DNA from: Taibaiella koreensis | GTDB lineage: Bacteria > Bacteroidota > Bacteroidia > Chitinophagales > Chitinophagaceae | Length of the DNA: 64,000 nt | Direction of reading: 5' to 3' | Assembly: GCF_003545715.1 (NCBI RefSeq) | Contig: NZ_QVNU01000001.1 | Coordinates: forward strand, 1,054,001-1,118,000 | Part shown: positions 51,186 through 59,097 of the stretch, piece after piece | Numbering within the stretch: position 1 is the stretch's first letter | Layout of the letters: the number at the start of each line of letters is the position of its first letter | Program-made: the position numbers and the translations under genes | The notes under the pieces: model-generated | What the model saw: only the letters and a program-made list of their open reading frames with translations | The model's database searches: none | What the model was told of the DNA's origin: nothing

Positions 51186-52070
51186 TTAATTAAGCAAACG
51201 CTTCTTAAACTGGTTAGGCGTTACCCCCGTTTCTTTTTTAAAAAGCCTTGAAAAGTAGGATGGATCGTCAAAACCAAGTTCATAAGCGATTTCTGATACG
51301 CGCTGAACGTCGCTTCTGAGGCGATTCTTGGCTTCTTTAATTAAAAAAATATGGATTAACTCGATAGCGGTTTTGCCGGTTTCCTGTTTCAGCAGGTCGC
51401 TAAGGTAACGGGGGGACAAATGGAGCTGCGCAGCCAATATCGTTACATTGGGTAAGCCTTCGGCAAACCCGGTCTTGAAGTAAGCAGCCAGCGCCTCATT
51501 AAACTTTGATACGGTGATGCCGGACAGCTGGGTACGGCCTATAAACTGTCGCTTATAAAAGCGCTGTGAATACCGCAACATGGCATCAACATGCGACAGC
51601 ATAATGTTACGGCTGTACTCGTCGTTGTTAGTCCGGTACTCCGCATCTATCTTAAAAAAAAGGTCCCACATGATTTGCTCCTCGCGGGGCGAAAGATGCA
51701 GGGCCTCGTTTGTCTCGTAATCGAAAAAGGCATATTTGTTGATCTCTTGATGCAGGAAGTGGCCGTTTAAAAAATCCTCATGGATGAAGATAATAAATGA
51801 ATCTTCATGGTATTCCAGGTTTTTGAACGCCATGATCTGCCTTGGCCGGGCAAATAGCATACAGCCGTTTTCGTGGTCGTATTGGGTACGTCCATACATA
51901 ATGACCCCGGATTCCAGCTTTTTAAACCCGATGATGTAAACATCAGCGGTAAAGGGATTTTCACCCAGTGTGGTTGTCTTAGGGCATCTGTAAACGCTGA
52001 ACAGCGGATGCTCCGGCATGGGCAGGCCATTAATGCGGTGGAGGTCGGCCAGACTTTTAAAATGCTGCAT
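51186..52070 (-). CDS. AraC-family transcriptional regulator
   Basis: 294 residues. N-terminal sensing domain about 1-175; C-terminal HTH pair (ILAAQLHLSPRYLSDLLKQETG, then VSEIAYELGFDDPSYFSRLFKKETG, cited in part). It lies between an SDR paralogue (66 bp upstream) and a SnoaL-like gene (11 bp downstream), all leftward, so the three form a likely operon. Confidence 0.92.
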   Translation of the reverse strand: MQHFKSLADLHRINGLPMPEHPLFSVYRCPKTTTLGENPFTADVYIIGFKKLESGVIMYGRTQYDHENGCMLFARPRQIMAFKNLEYHEDSFIIFIHEDFLNGHFLHQEINKYAFFDYETNEALHLSPREEQIMWDLFFKIDAEYRTNNDEYSRNIMLSHVDAMLRYSQRFYKRQFIGRTQLSGITVSKFNEALAAYFKTGFAEGLPNVTILAAQLHLSPRYLSDLLKQETGKTAIELIHIFLIKEAKNRLRSDVQRVSEIAYELGFDDPSYFSRLFKKETGVTPNQFKKRLLN

Positions 52071-52135
52071 AACTTAAGAATTAAACATGAACAGCAGCCT
52101 GATCGGGACGCCGGTCATAGGTACAATATAAGGGA

Positions 52136-52954
52136 TTATTTGCCTTGCGCTGCCAATGTTGTTTCCAGCCAGCCGTCCCACACGGCATTCCGGTTTTCAT
52201 ACTCCCTTTTAACCAGCAGATGGGCATACTTACCCAGCAATAAGCGCAACGGAGGGTTTTCGCTGTCAATCAGCTTCAGCAGCGCTGCGATGGTGCCGCC
52301 GGCTACTCCCCTGAAATCGGGCGGTATTCCTGCCTCGTAACTGGCTTTCACTTCATCGTAGGCGGCAATAGCAGCGGTACGCGTTGCAGAAGAGCCGCCC
52401 CATTCCGTATCGAAACCGGCCGGCTCGATAAGGGAAACCTTGATACCAAAGCCTTTTACTTCGGCAGCAAGCGACTCGCTCAGGCCTTCCACGGCAAATT
52501 TAGAAGCAGCATACAAGCCCAGCACCGGTCTGCTGATCAACCCCAATACGCTTGAAAGCTGGATAATATGACCGTGTCCCTGTGCACGCATAATGGGCAA
52601 TACTGCCTGTGACAGCCATAGCAGACCAAAGAAATTTGTTTCCATTTGATCGCGCGCATCTTTTTCTGTGGCTTCTTCTATAGTACCAAACAGGCCATAG
52701 CCTGCATTATTGATGAGCACATCAATGCTTCCAAAATGTTCTTTTGCTTTGGCTATTGCCGCAAAGCCGGCCGACCTGTCGTTAACGTCGAGCTGTAGCG
52801 GCAAGATGTTGTCGCCATATTGGGCTACCAGGTCGTCCAGTGCGCTCAAATTGCGTGCAGTCGCTACTACTTTGTCGCCTCTTTGCAATAATGCCCCGGC
52901 CCATAATTTACCAAAGCCACGTGAAGCCCCGGTAATAAAAATTGTTTTTGACAT
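52136..52954 (-). CDS. SDR-family oxidoreductase
   Basis: 272 residues with TGASRGFGK at the cofactor site, NNAGYG, LSSVLG and YAASK for the catalytic Ser, Tyr and Lys. Paralogue of the SDR at 39034-39852: same length, same opening and the same end region LRLLLGKYA/LRLFLGKMS. First gene of an SDR-AraC-SnoaL operon. Probably reduces a carbonyl with NADPH; substrate unknown. Confidence 0.92.
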   Translation of the reverse strand: MSKTIFITGASRGFGKLWAGALLQRGDKVVATARNLSALDDLVAQYGDNILPLQLDVNDRSAGFAAIAKAKEHFGSIDVLINNAGYGLFGTIEEATEKDARDQMETNFFGLLWLSQAVLPIMRAQGHGHIIQLSSVLGLISRPVLGLYAASKFAVEGLSESLAAEVKGFGIKVSLIEPAGFDTEWGGSSATRTAAIAAYDEVKASYEAGIPPDFRGVAGGTIAALLKLIDSENPPLRLLLGKYAHLLVKREYENRNAVWDGWLETTLAAQGK

Positions 52955-53307
52955 TGCTATCGTTTTTATTATTACACAAAATTAGGATGGTTCACGGCCC
53001 GCGACTGGCACGGAAGTGGGGAACATTGGGACATTTTTACGTAAGTGCAGGCTGGTAATGAAAAGAAAAGATAGCATTAAAGACCTGGCAGAGCAGGAGC
53101 GGGCGCCGCGTGCGTGAGCTAATCATGATCGAGATAAAAGTAGCCGGAGCGAGCTGTTCAAAAGCGCTGCTCAGGTCTGCTCCGGCGGTAGTCGTTGTGC
53201 GCATCGGGGCGCCATTTTATAGCGATCCCCAGACGGGTTCAAGGACCGGCGGGCTTCGTTTGCTATGCCGGGATAGTCACTTTGTATTATTTTCAAAAAT
53301 GTACTGT
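52955..53307. other. Intergenic region without a supported gene
   Basis: 353 bp between the SDR start and the TPM gene end. A 19-codon frame begins at 53058 (MKRKDSIKDLAEQERAPRA) and might be the relic of a divergent regulator start, but nothing supports it further. Otherwise I see no motif. Confidence 0.6.
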
Positions 53308-53850
53308 CTACTGTTTATTTTGCTTTTCTTCCAATCGTTTTATCAGGGCAAGAAGCCCTTTTTTTGTTCCTTCAAAATAATTCCCTTCTTTGAATTCAGG
53401 AATAAAATAATCATCAACGATTTGCCTGGTTTCTTCACCACTTAATATGGTTTCTATCCCTTTCCCATTATGGATCCGTATTTGCCGGAACGCTTTGGAA
53501 ATCGCAATTAAGATGCCGTTATTTTTTTCTTTCTGTCCCACACCCCAGGTGTTTGCCAGTCGTAGTGAGTAATCTTCAAAATCCTCTTTACTACATTGAG
53601 ATGGCCCCAAAGTTGCTATAGCTATTTGGTTGGTGGTACGTTGCTGGAAGTCTACAATAAGGCTGTCTAGTTCTACGGCTTCTACTTCTGAAAACAGCGA
53701 TTCAAAATCGTTAATGTAGCCTTCCGGTTCCACTATGGTGCTTGTGCGAACGCTATCCTGCGCAGGTGGGCTGGAGGACGTAACTTGTCCGCAAGCGGAA
53801 TATTGGAGACAGGTTGCCAGCAATATAATGATGTGATATTTACGTTTCAT
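53308..53850 (-). CDS. TPM-domain lipoprotein (YgcG-like)
   Basis: 180 residues. Lipoprotein signal (ATCLQYSACG, Cys at about 20), then a TPM fold: YINDFESLFSEVEAVELDSLIVDFQQ start region, IATLGPSQCS, ANTWGVGQKEKNNGILIAIS and the late IVDDYFIPEFKEGNYFEGTKKGL. TPM proteins occur in photosystem II repair (TLP18.3) and in bacterial envelope proteins with acidic metal-binding loops; the role here is unknown. The usual C-terminal transmembrane helix and Gly-rich tail are missing, so this is the short form. It stands alone. Confidence 0.88.
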   Translation of the reverse strand: MKRKYHIIILLATCLQYSACGQVTSSSPPAQDSVRTSTIVEPEGYINDFESLFSEVEAVELDSLIVDFQQRTTNQIAIATLGPSQCSKEDFEDYSLRLANTWGVGQKEKNNGILIAISKAFRQIRIHNGKGIETILSGEETRQIVDDYFIPEFKEGNYFEGTKKGLLALIKRLEEKQNKQ

Positions 53851-54096
53851 TTTTAGAGGAGTATTGGTGCGGTATATGGTATAATACCTAAAATTATGAT
53901 CTTAAAAGATATAATCTTTGGAAAATGCGATATGATTTTGCGTGAATGGTCATTATGGATTTAGTATGACTTCCCGAATAATACAGGTAAACATTGCGGC
54001 ATTAGTGGTCAAGAGGCTTCCCAATAGATTATGACGCGGTTGTTCATAGTGTTCAAATTCATAATAAATAATTGGCTATCTTCATCTTCATATCGA

Positions 54097-55104
54097 ATGG
54101 AACCATTGAAAAGTAAAGCCACACTACGATGCATTGCATTGGTGTCACTGATTGGCATCCCTGTGCTTTCCTGCAAGCAGAAGGAGCCGCATACACAAAC
54201 GCGGGAAAATGAAAGCCGCCAACCTAAAACAGCCATTCCTTTCGTCGCAGGCAAAGAAATACCTATCTGGTCAAAATCCGTTCCTGATTCCGGATTGATA
54301 AAAGGCACGGAAACCTACAATGATGGAATGGTTAGCAATGTTTCCCATCCGACGATCACCGTATTTTCTCCTAAAGGAAAAAATACGGCAGTGGCAGTCA
54401 TTGTATTTCCCGGTGGCGGATACAATAAGCTTGCCATTGATCTCGAAGGATCGGAAATATGCAAATGGCTGGCGTCGATAGGCGTAACCGGTATACTGTT
54501 GAAATACAGAGTGCCGGCTTCGGGACCGCATTACGATAAAGATTGCCATTGTGAGAAAGACCCTGTAAAGCCCCTGGCTTTGCAGGATGCACAAAGGGCA
54601 ATGGGGTTGGTACGGGCACGGGCCAAAGAATGGCATATTGACCCCAATAAAATAGGCGTGATGGGATTTTCTGCGGGCGGGCATTTAGTTGCCGACGTCG
54701 GTACCAATTACAGGAAGCGGGCTTATGCGGTAACCGATGAGATAGACGCGATGGATTGCAGACCAGATTTCGGAATTGTGATGTACCCGGGTCATATGAC
54801 TTTTCATACCAGTAAGCCCTATGAATTGAACAGGACACTGCCGGTTGACAGCCATACGCCGCCTATGTTTATATTGCAGGCAGGTAATGATCCGGTTGAT
54901 AGCATTCAAAATTCATTGGTTTATTATATTGCGTTAAAGAAGGCGGGTGTTCTTGCCGAATACCATATATATGCGGAAGGCGGACACGCATTCGGACTGA
55001 ATGAATCGGCACAAAAAATTCCGGATTGGACCGAACTCCCTATAGCTGACTGGGAGCAATTGGTTGAAAGGTGGTTAAGAACGATACGGATGATCCCGAA
55101 GTAA
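54097..55104 (+). CDS. Alpha/beta hydrolase lipoprotein (acetyl-xylan-esterase-like)
   Basis: 335 residues from the ATG at 54097, which gives a lipoprotein signal with IPVLSC (Cys at about 24); the frame is open back to 54031. HGG-like oxyanion region VIVFPGGGYNKLA; nucleophile IGVMGFSAGGHL; acid in LQAGNDPVD; His in EGGHAFGL. This is the pattern of secreted esterases related to acetyl xylan esterases and carbohydrate deacetylases. It likely acts at the cell surface on acylated glycans. It is not part of a visible polysaccharide locus. Confidence 0.88.
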   Translation: MEPLKSKATLRCIALVSLIGIPVLSCKQKEPHTQTRENESRQPKTAIPFVAGKEIPIWSKSVPDSGLIKGTETYNDGMVSNVSHPTITVFSPKGKNTAVAVIVFPGGGYNKLAIDLEGSEICKWLASIGVTGILLKYRVPASGPHYDKDCHCEKDPVKPLALQDAQRAMGLVRARAKEWHIDPNKIGVMGFSAGGHLVADVGTNYRKRAYAVTDEIDAMDCRPDFGIVMYPGHMTFHTSKPYELNRTLPVDSHTPPMFILQAGNDPVDSIQNSLVYYIALKKAGVLAEYHIYAEGGHAFGLNESAQKIPDWTELPIADWEQLVERWLRTIRMIPK

Positions 55105-55267
55105 CAAGCAAAGACAACTTTCCCCATCTCTTCTCTTCAGAAAATCTTGGTTGTAGCGGACCTTCAATGGCAAACATCCACCTGTGCAGTCATAGGAATA
55201 TGGTCACGCGTTGGTGCGCTGCCTAACTATATTTTGCGAAAAAACCATTGTACCCGTTTTTGATCAA

Positions 55268-55275
55268 TATCTTTG
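55268..55275 (+). promoter_or_regulatory. -7 promoter box of the LuxR-type response regulator
   Basis: TATCTTTG, 22 bp before the ATG at 55298. TTG lies 17 bp upstream, slightly short of normal -33 spacing. Confidence 0.5.
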
Positions 55276-55297
55276 CTTAGCCAAACGCCCCCTTTCA

Positions 55298-55927
55298 ATG
55301 AAAAGAATCTTGCTTGCAGATGATCACGAGATCGTCCGTTTCGGATTGCGTATAATGCTTGGAGATGCCTTTCCCGGGTATATTATTGATGAAGCTTTTG
55401 ATGGGGAGAGTGTGTTAAGCCGGATGAAGCATAACAACTATGACCTGCTCCTGTTGGATATGGTAATGCCGGATACCGATAGTAACGCGCTGTTACAACA
55501 GCTTAGGAATGTTCATTCTCAAACAAAAGTGTTGATCTTATCGGTGAATGACGAAGCCTTTTTTGGTACGCGTGCGATTGAACTGGGAGCAAAAGGGTAT
55601 TTAAAAAAAGATGCATCCAAGGAAGAAATCAGGCAAGCGATTGACACCGTTATGGCTGGCAAAAAGTATGTGAGCAGCAAGCTTGCCGATGCACTGGTTC
55701 AGAATGTGCTGGGTGAAAAAACAGCGAACCCTATAGAGAGGCTTAGCTCCAGGGAGTTTCAGGTAGCTATGTATATTATACAGGATTTTTCCCAAAGGGA
55801 AATAAGTGAAATGCTGAACATACAATATGGTACTGTCAATACCATGAAACAGCGCATTTATGAAAAGTTGAATATCAAGCAGCGCAGAGAATTGATAGAG
55901 CTGGCTGCTGCACACGGCTTAAAGTAA
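55298..55927 (+). CDS. NarL/FixJ-type response regulator
   Basis: 209 residues from the ATG at 55298; the open frame extends upstream over the promoter box. Receiver with acidic pocket LADDH, phospho-acceptor D54 in LLLLDMVMPD and Lys in YLKKDASKEE. LuxR-type HTH at the end: LSSREFQVAMYIIQDFSQREISEML in part, then TMKQRIYEKLNIK. It ends 1 bp before the stop of a large propeller-type kinase on the opposite strand; the pair is very likely a cognate two-component system. Confidence 0.93.
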   Translation: MKRILLADDHEIVRFGLRIMLGDAFPGYIIDEAFDGESVLSRMKHNNYDLLLLDMVMPDTDSNALLQQLRNVHSQTKVLILSVNDEAFFGTRAIELGAKGYLKKDASKEEIRQAIDTVMAGKKYVSSKLADALVQNVLGEKTANPIERLSSREFQVAMYIIQDFSQREISEMLNIQYGTVNTMKQRIYEKLNIKQRRELIELAAAHGLK

Positions 55928-55928
55928 G

Positions 55929-58883
55929 CTATTGCTCCTGATGATGCGGAACGGCGCCAATAGTTATCCCGCTTATGCAAACGGTAGTGCCCTTACCCCT
56001 TTCACTGGAAATGTTTATGTCGGCCTGCAACCGGTTGGCAAAGTCGGCAATAAACTGGTAGCCGAGCCTTCCATTGGCCGGCTCAATCAGGGTAGTATGC
56101 TTGGCTTTATAGATCAGGTCATTGATGCTCTGCAACCCGTTTGCTGAAATTCCCTCGCCGTTATCCGCTATTGTGATGACACAGGTATTATTCCTATTGG
56201 TGCAGTTTACGCTGATAAGGCCATTTTTGGTATGCTTGTTAGCATTGTCTATAAGATTGCGCAGCACTGCTTTCAATAATTCCATATTGGTATGCAGGGC
56301 GTAATCATGGTCTATGTTACATTCAAGCGTATTGCCGTGGAACTGTAAGATGTCTTTTGAAAATTGTTGCAGATCAGCTATAAGGGTAGATATCCGGAAT
56401 TCAGTTTTTCTGAGGTTGAAGGTTTCATCCTGGACACGCGCCCAAAGGCTGAACTCTTCAATAAAGGTGGTTATTTTCTTTGTGGTACTGTCGATATGCC
56501 GGCTCACCTCTTCTATTCGCTCCTGGTGCTTCAACGTGACGGCCTCAGCATTTATTTTTGACAAATGACCCAGAAAGTGCAAGGGCGATTGCAGGTCGTG
56601 TCCTACCATCATCAGCATCTTTTCTTTAAGCCTGTTGGCGTTATCCAGATGAGCAGTGCGTTGGGCAACTACCTCTTCGAGTGCTCTGTTGCGTTTCATC
56701 AGGTAAGCGTAGCGGATTTTTACAAAAAGAAAAACAAGCAAGCCTGCCAAAAGGATCAGGCCAAGTTTAAAATACCAGGTCTGGTAGAAAAAAGGTGTGA
56801 CATTAAAGTGTAGCGATGTGGCGATAAAGCTATTGAGTCCGAAGCCTGCCTGCTTTCTGATCTGCAATTTGTAGTCACCATACGGGAATTGGTTCAGTAC
56901 AATTTTATTTTCATTGTTCACCGGGTACCAGTTATGATCCAGCCCTTTTACATTATACTCCAGTTGTTGATTGTCTGCTAAACCGAAAAAAGGGGAAACC
57001 ACTTCAATTTCAATGTGCTGGAAAGAAGGGGGCAGGGACAGGTCGCGGCTTATGTCCTGTTCTTTGCCATCGACCAGGAACTTGTCGATAAATATTTTGT
57101 TGTCCGGTAAACCCTCCTTAATACTGTCGGGATAATACTGCACCAGGCCGTCAAGAGATGGTAAAGAGAACTTCCCATTCCCTAAACTGATGCCTGAAGG
57201 CGTGCAGCTACCATTAAATTCATTGGTATTAAATCCCGAGTCTTTTTTGAAACATTGGTAGTATACCTCTTGCGTCTTACCTGCAATAAATTGGTCAAGA
57301 TCATTCTTTTTACATCGGAATAAACCATTGTTCGTACTCATCCATATAAAACCACTTTTATCTTCCATAAAAGTATGAACATCTTTTAGCCCCGCATTTT
57401 TATCCAAAGGCAGCTTGTATATGCTATCCTGTTTTAGCGCAAAGAAGCCGTTACCCGTCGTACCTATCCACAGTACCTTGTACTTGTCGAGGTAAAGCGT
57501 TTCTATAGTAAAATTTTCGAGGCTCTTGTAATGCAATAGCTGCCTGGTTTTCAGACTCAGCTTTGCCAGGATGTTTACCCCGCCGAGCCAGAATGTTTCA
57601 TTGTCTTGCGGCAAGAAGGTCTGTACTAATTTTTCTCCCCATAAGCGAGGCAACCACATTAGAGAATCCTTGTCTATATAGCCCAGATGCTTACCTTGAA
57701 AGGAGGTCATCCATATGCGGCCATCGGGCATCTCCCTGAAGCAACCAGCCGTATAAGCCGAAGACAGGCTTTTTACTACATGAAGCTTGCTGTCGAGCTT
57801 TACAATCTGGAAACTATCAAGAAGCGTCCTGTTTATCCAGTAGTTCCCGGCGCGATCCAGAAGCATCCCGCGGTAGGTAATAGGATTTTTAAAAGGATAA
57901 TCAAAACGTGATGATGTGGGATACACAATGCCCCTGTCTGTTAATACCCCCGAATCCCCAAAGGGCACTTGGGGATAATAATTACCAAAGCCATTAAGAT
58001 GTTTGCAGGTTGTAAATTGTTTATTGCGGATCAGGTAAAGACCGTGGGTAAATGTCCCGATCAGCTGCAGGTTTAATTGCGGATAATAGCGATAAATGTG
58101 TATATCAGGGATGTCTGTCTTCAATACCAATAGCGCTTCCAGCTCCCCCTTGCTACGTTCACAAATCTGGTAAATACCTTTATCCACTCTAATATATAAG
58201 GTGTCGTTCTGTTTGTACAGATCATAAGTCGATCCGGCGTGGATTACATCGGATTTCCGGCAGAGGGGTAGCCCTTTTATATGGACCTGCACTTTATTTC
58301 TGACCGAATCTATGCTCCATATCTCATCCTGGTCATTCCGGTAGTAACATTTCCCATTCATCTGTCCCCAGTAGTGGAGTCCCTGATGCCTGAGCCCGGT
58401 TACGCCGGTCTTCCAAAGGATTCTTCCCCTGGCTTCGTAGAATACCGTGTCCTGCCATATCCTGAAACGGTTATTCTTAAATTGCGCGGTTTTCCCGCTA
58501 TAGGGCTGATAGGGATATCGTTGTATCTGGCCACGTTCGTCAAAAGTATAGTCGCCGGAAGTACGACCAAACTCAACCCGGAAACAAATCCTTCCGGTAA
58601 GATTGAGCCATATGGTAAAAATGCGGTTGGAGCGCATTGCCGGGTAATGGTTCCGGTCATATACTTTAAAACGCTGCCCGTCGAAACGGACAAGACCGGC
58701 TTCTGTTGCTATCCAGAGAAAACCATTTTTATCCAGCTCAATTCCCCTTACACTATTTTGCGGCAGGCCATTTTCATTGGTATAGTGGGTTACACTATAG
58801 TCTGCTATAGCCGCATCTGCCTTAAATGCCACAAAAAGCGCTATAAGCAAGAATATGGTTTTTCTGTAAACGAGCTGATGCAT
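55929..58883 (-). CDS. Propeller-domain sensor histidine kinase (Reg_prop, Y_Y_Y)
   Basis: 984 residues. Signal peptide about 1-24, then a large periplasmic region with two-component-regulator propeller repeats (NSVRGIELDKNGFLWIATEAGL; LYLDKYKVLWIGTTGNGFFAL; MEDKSGFIWMSTNNGLFR), a Y_Y_Y domain (LEYNVKGLDHNWYPV), one transmembrane helix near 705-725, a coiled coil and the kinase core with H762 in MVGHDLQSP, N box (VLRNLIDNANKHT) and a G1-like ITIADNGEGIS. It lacks the receiver and AraC domains of the hybrid type found with polysaccharide loci, and instead pairs with the response regulator converging on it. Ligand unknown. Confidence 0.93.
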   Translation of the reverse strand: MHQLVYRKTIFLLIALFVAFKADAAIADYSVTHYTNENGLPQNSVRGIELDKNGFLWIATEAGLVRFDGQRFKVYDRNHYPAMRSNRIFTIWLNLTGRICFRVEFGRTSGDYTFDERGQIQRYPYQPYSGKTAQFKNNRFRIWQDTVFYEARGRILWKTGVTGLRHQGLHYWGQMNGKCYYRNDQDEIWSIDSVRNKVQVHIKGLPLCRKSDVIHAGSTYDLYKQNDTLYIRVDKGIYQICERSKGELEALLVLKTDIPDIHIYRYYPQLNLQLIGTFTHGLYLIRNKQFTTCKHLNGFGNYYPQVPFGDSGVLTDRGIVYPTSSRFDYPFKNPITYRGMLLDRAGNYWINRTLLDSFQIVKLDSKLHVVKSLSSAYTAGCFREMPDGRIWMTSFQGKHLGYIDKDSLMWLPRLWGEKLVQTFLPQDNETFWLGGVNILAKLSLKTRQLLHYKSLENFTIETLYLDKYKVLWIGTTGNGFFALKQDSIYKLPLDKNAGLKDVHTFMEDKSGFIWMSTNNGLFRCKKNDLDQFIAGKTQEVYYQCFKKDSGFNTNEFNGSCTPSGISLGNGKFSLPSLDGLVQYYPDSIKEGLPDNKIFIDKFLVDGKEQDISRDLSLPPSFQHIEIEVVSPFFGLADNQQLEYNVKGLDHNWYPVNNENKIVLNQFPYGDYKLQIRKQAGFGLNSFIATSLHFNVTPFFYQTWYFKLGLILLAGLLVFLFVKIRYAYLMKRNRALEEVVAQRTAHLDNANRLKEKMLMMVGHDLQSPLHFLGHLSKINAEAVTLKHQERIEEVSRHIDSTTKKITTFIEEFSLWARVQDETFNLRKTEFRISTLIADLQQFSKDILQFHGNTLECNIDHDYALHTNMELLKAVLRNLIDNANKHTKNGLISVNCTNRNNTCVITIADNGEGISANGLQSINDLIYKAKHTTLIEPANGRLGYQFIADFANRLQADINISSERGKGTTVCISGITIGAVPHHQEQ

Positions 58884-58892
58884 TGGTTAGGG

Positions 58893-58900
58893 CAAAGATA
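58893..58900 (-). promoter_or_regulatory. -7 promoter box of the propeller kinase
   Basis: TATCTTTG on the minus strand, 9 nt before the kinase ATG, so the leader is only a few nucleotides. The same box precedes its partner response regulator. Confidence 0.5.
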
Positions 58901-59097
58901 TAGAGCCGGATCGTAGACTATTGTCAAAGTTAATACATCCTTGTCTTTATTAATAATACAAAAAAAGTGCGTAACAATAAGAGATCAAAATGCCGGTGCC
59001 CTAATACAGAAAATGCTATCGTATTGATACAAATGGCTTTTCGCTAAAGATCCACCTTTGTGTTGCCAATTTCGGCTGAACCAAATAACTCTTTTTT

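Noticed and set aside
53058-53117. Short frame MKRKDSIKDLAEQERAPRA divergent from the SDR, considered as a truncated regulator.
   Set aside because: Only 19 residues and no recognisable HTH; nothing downstream continues it.
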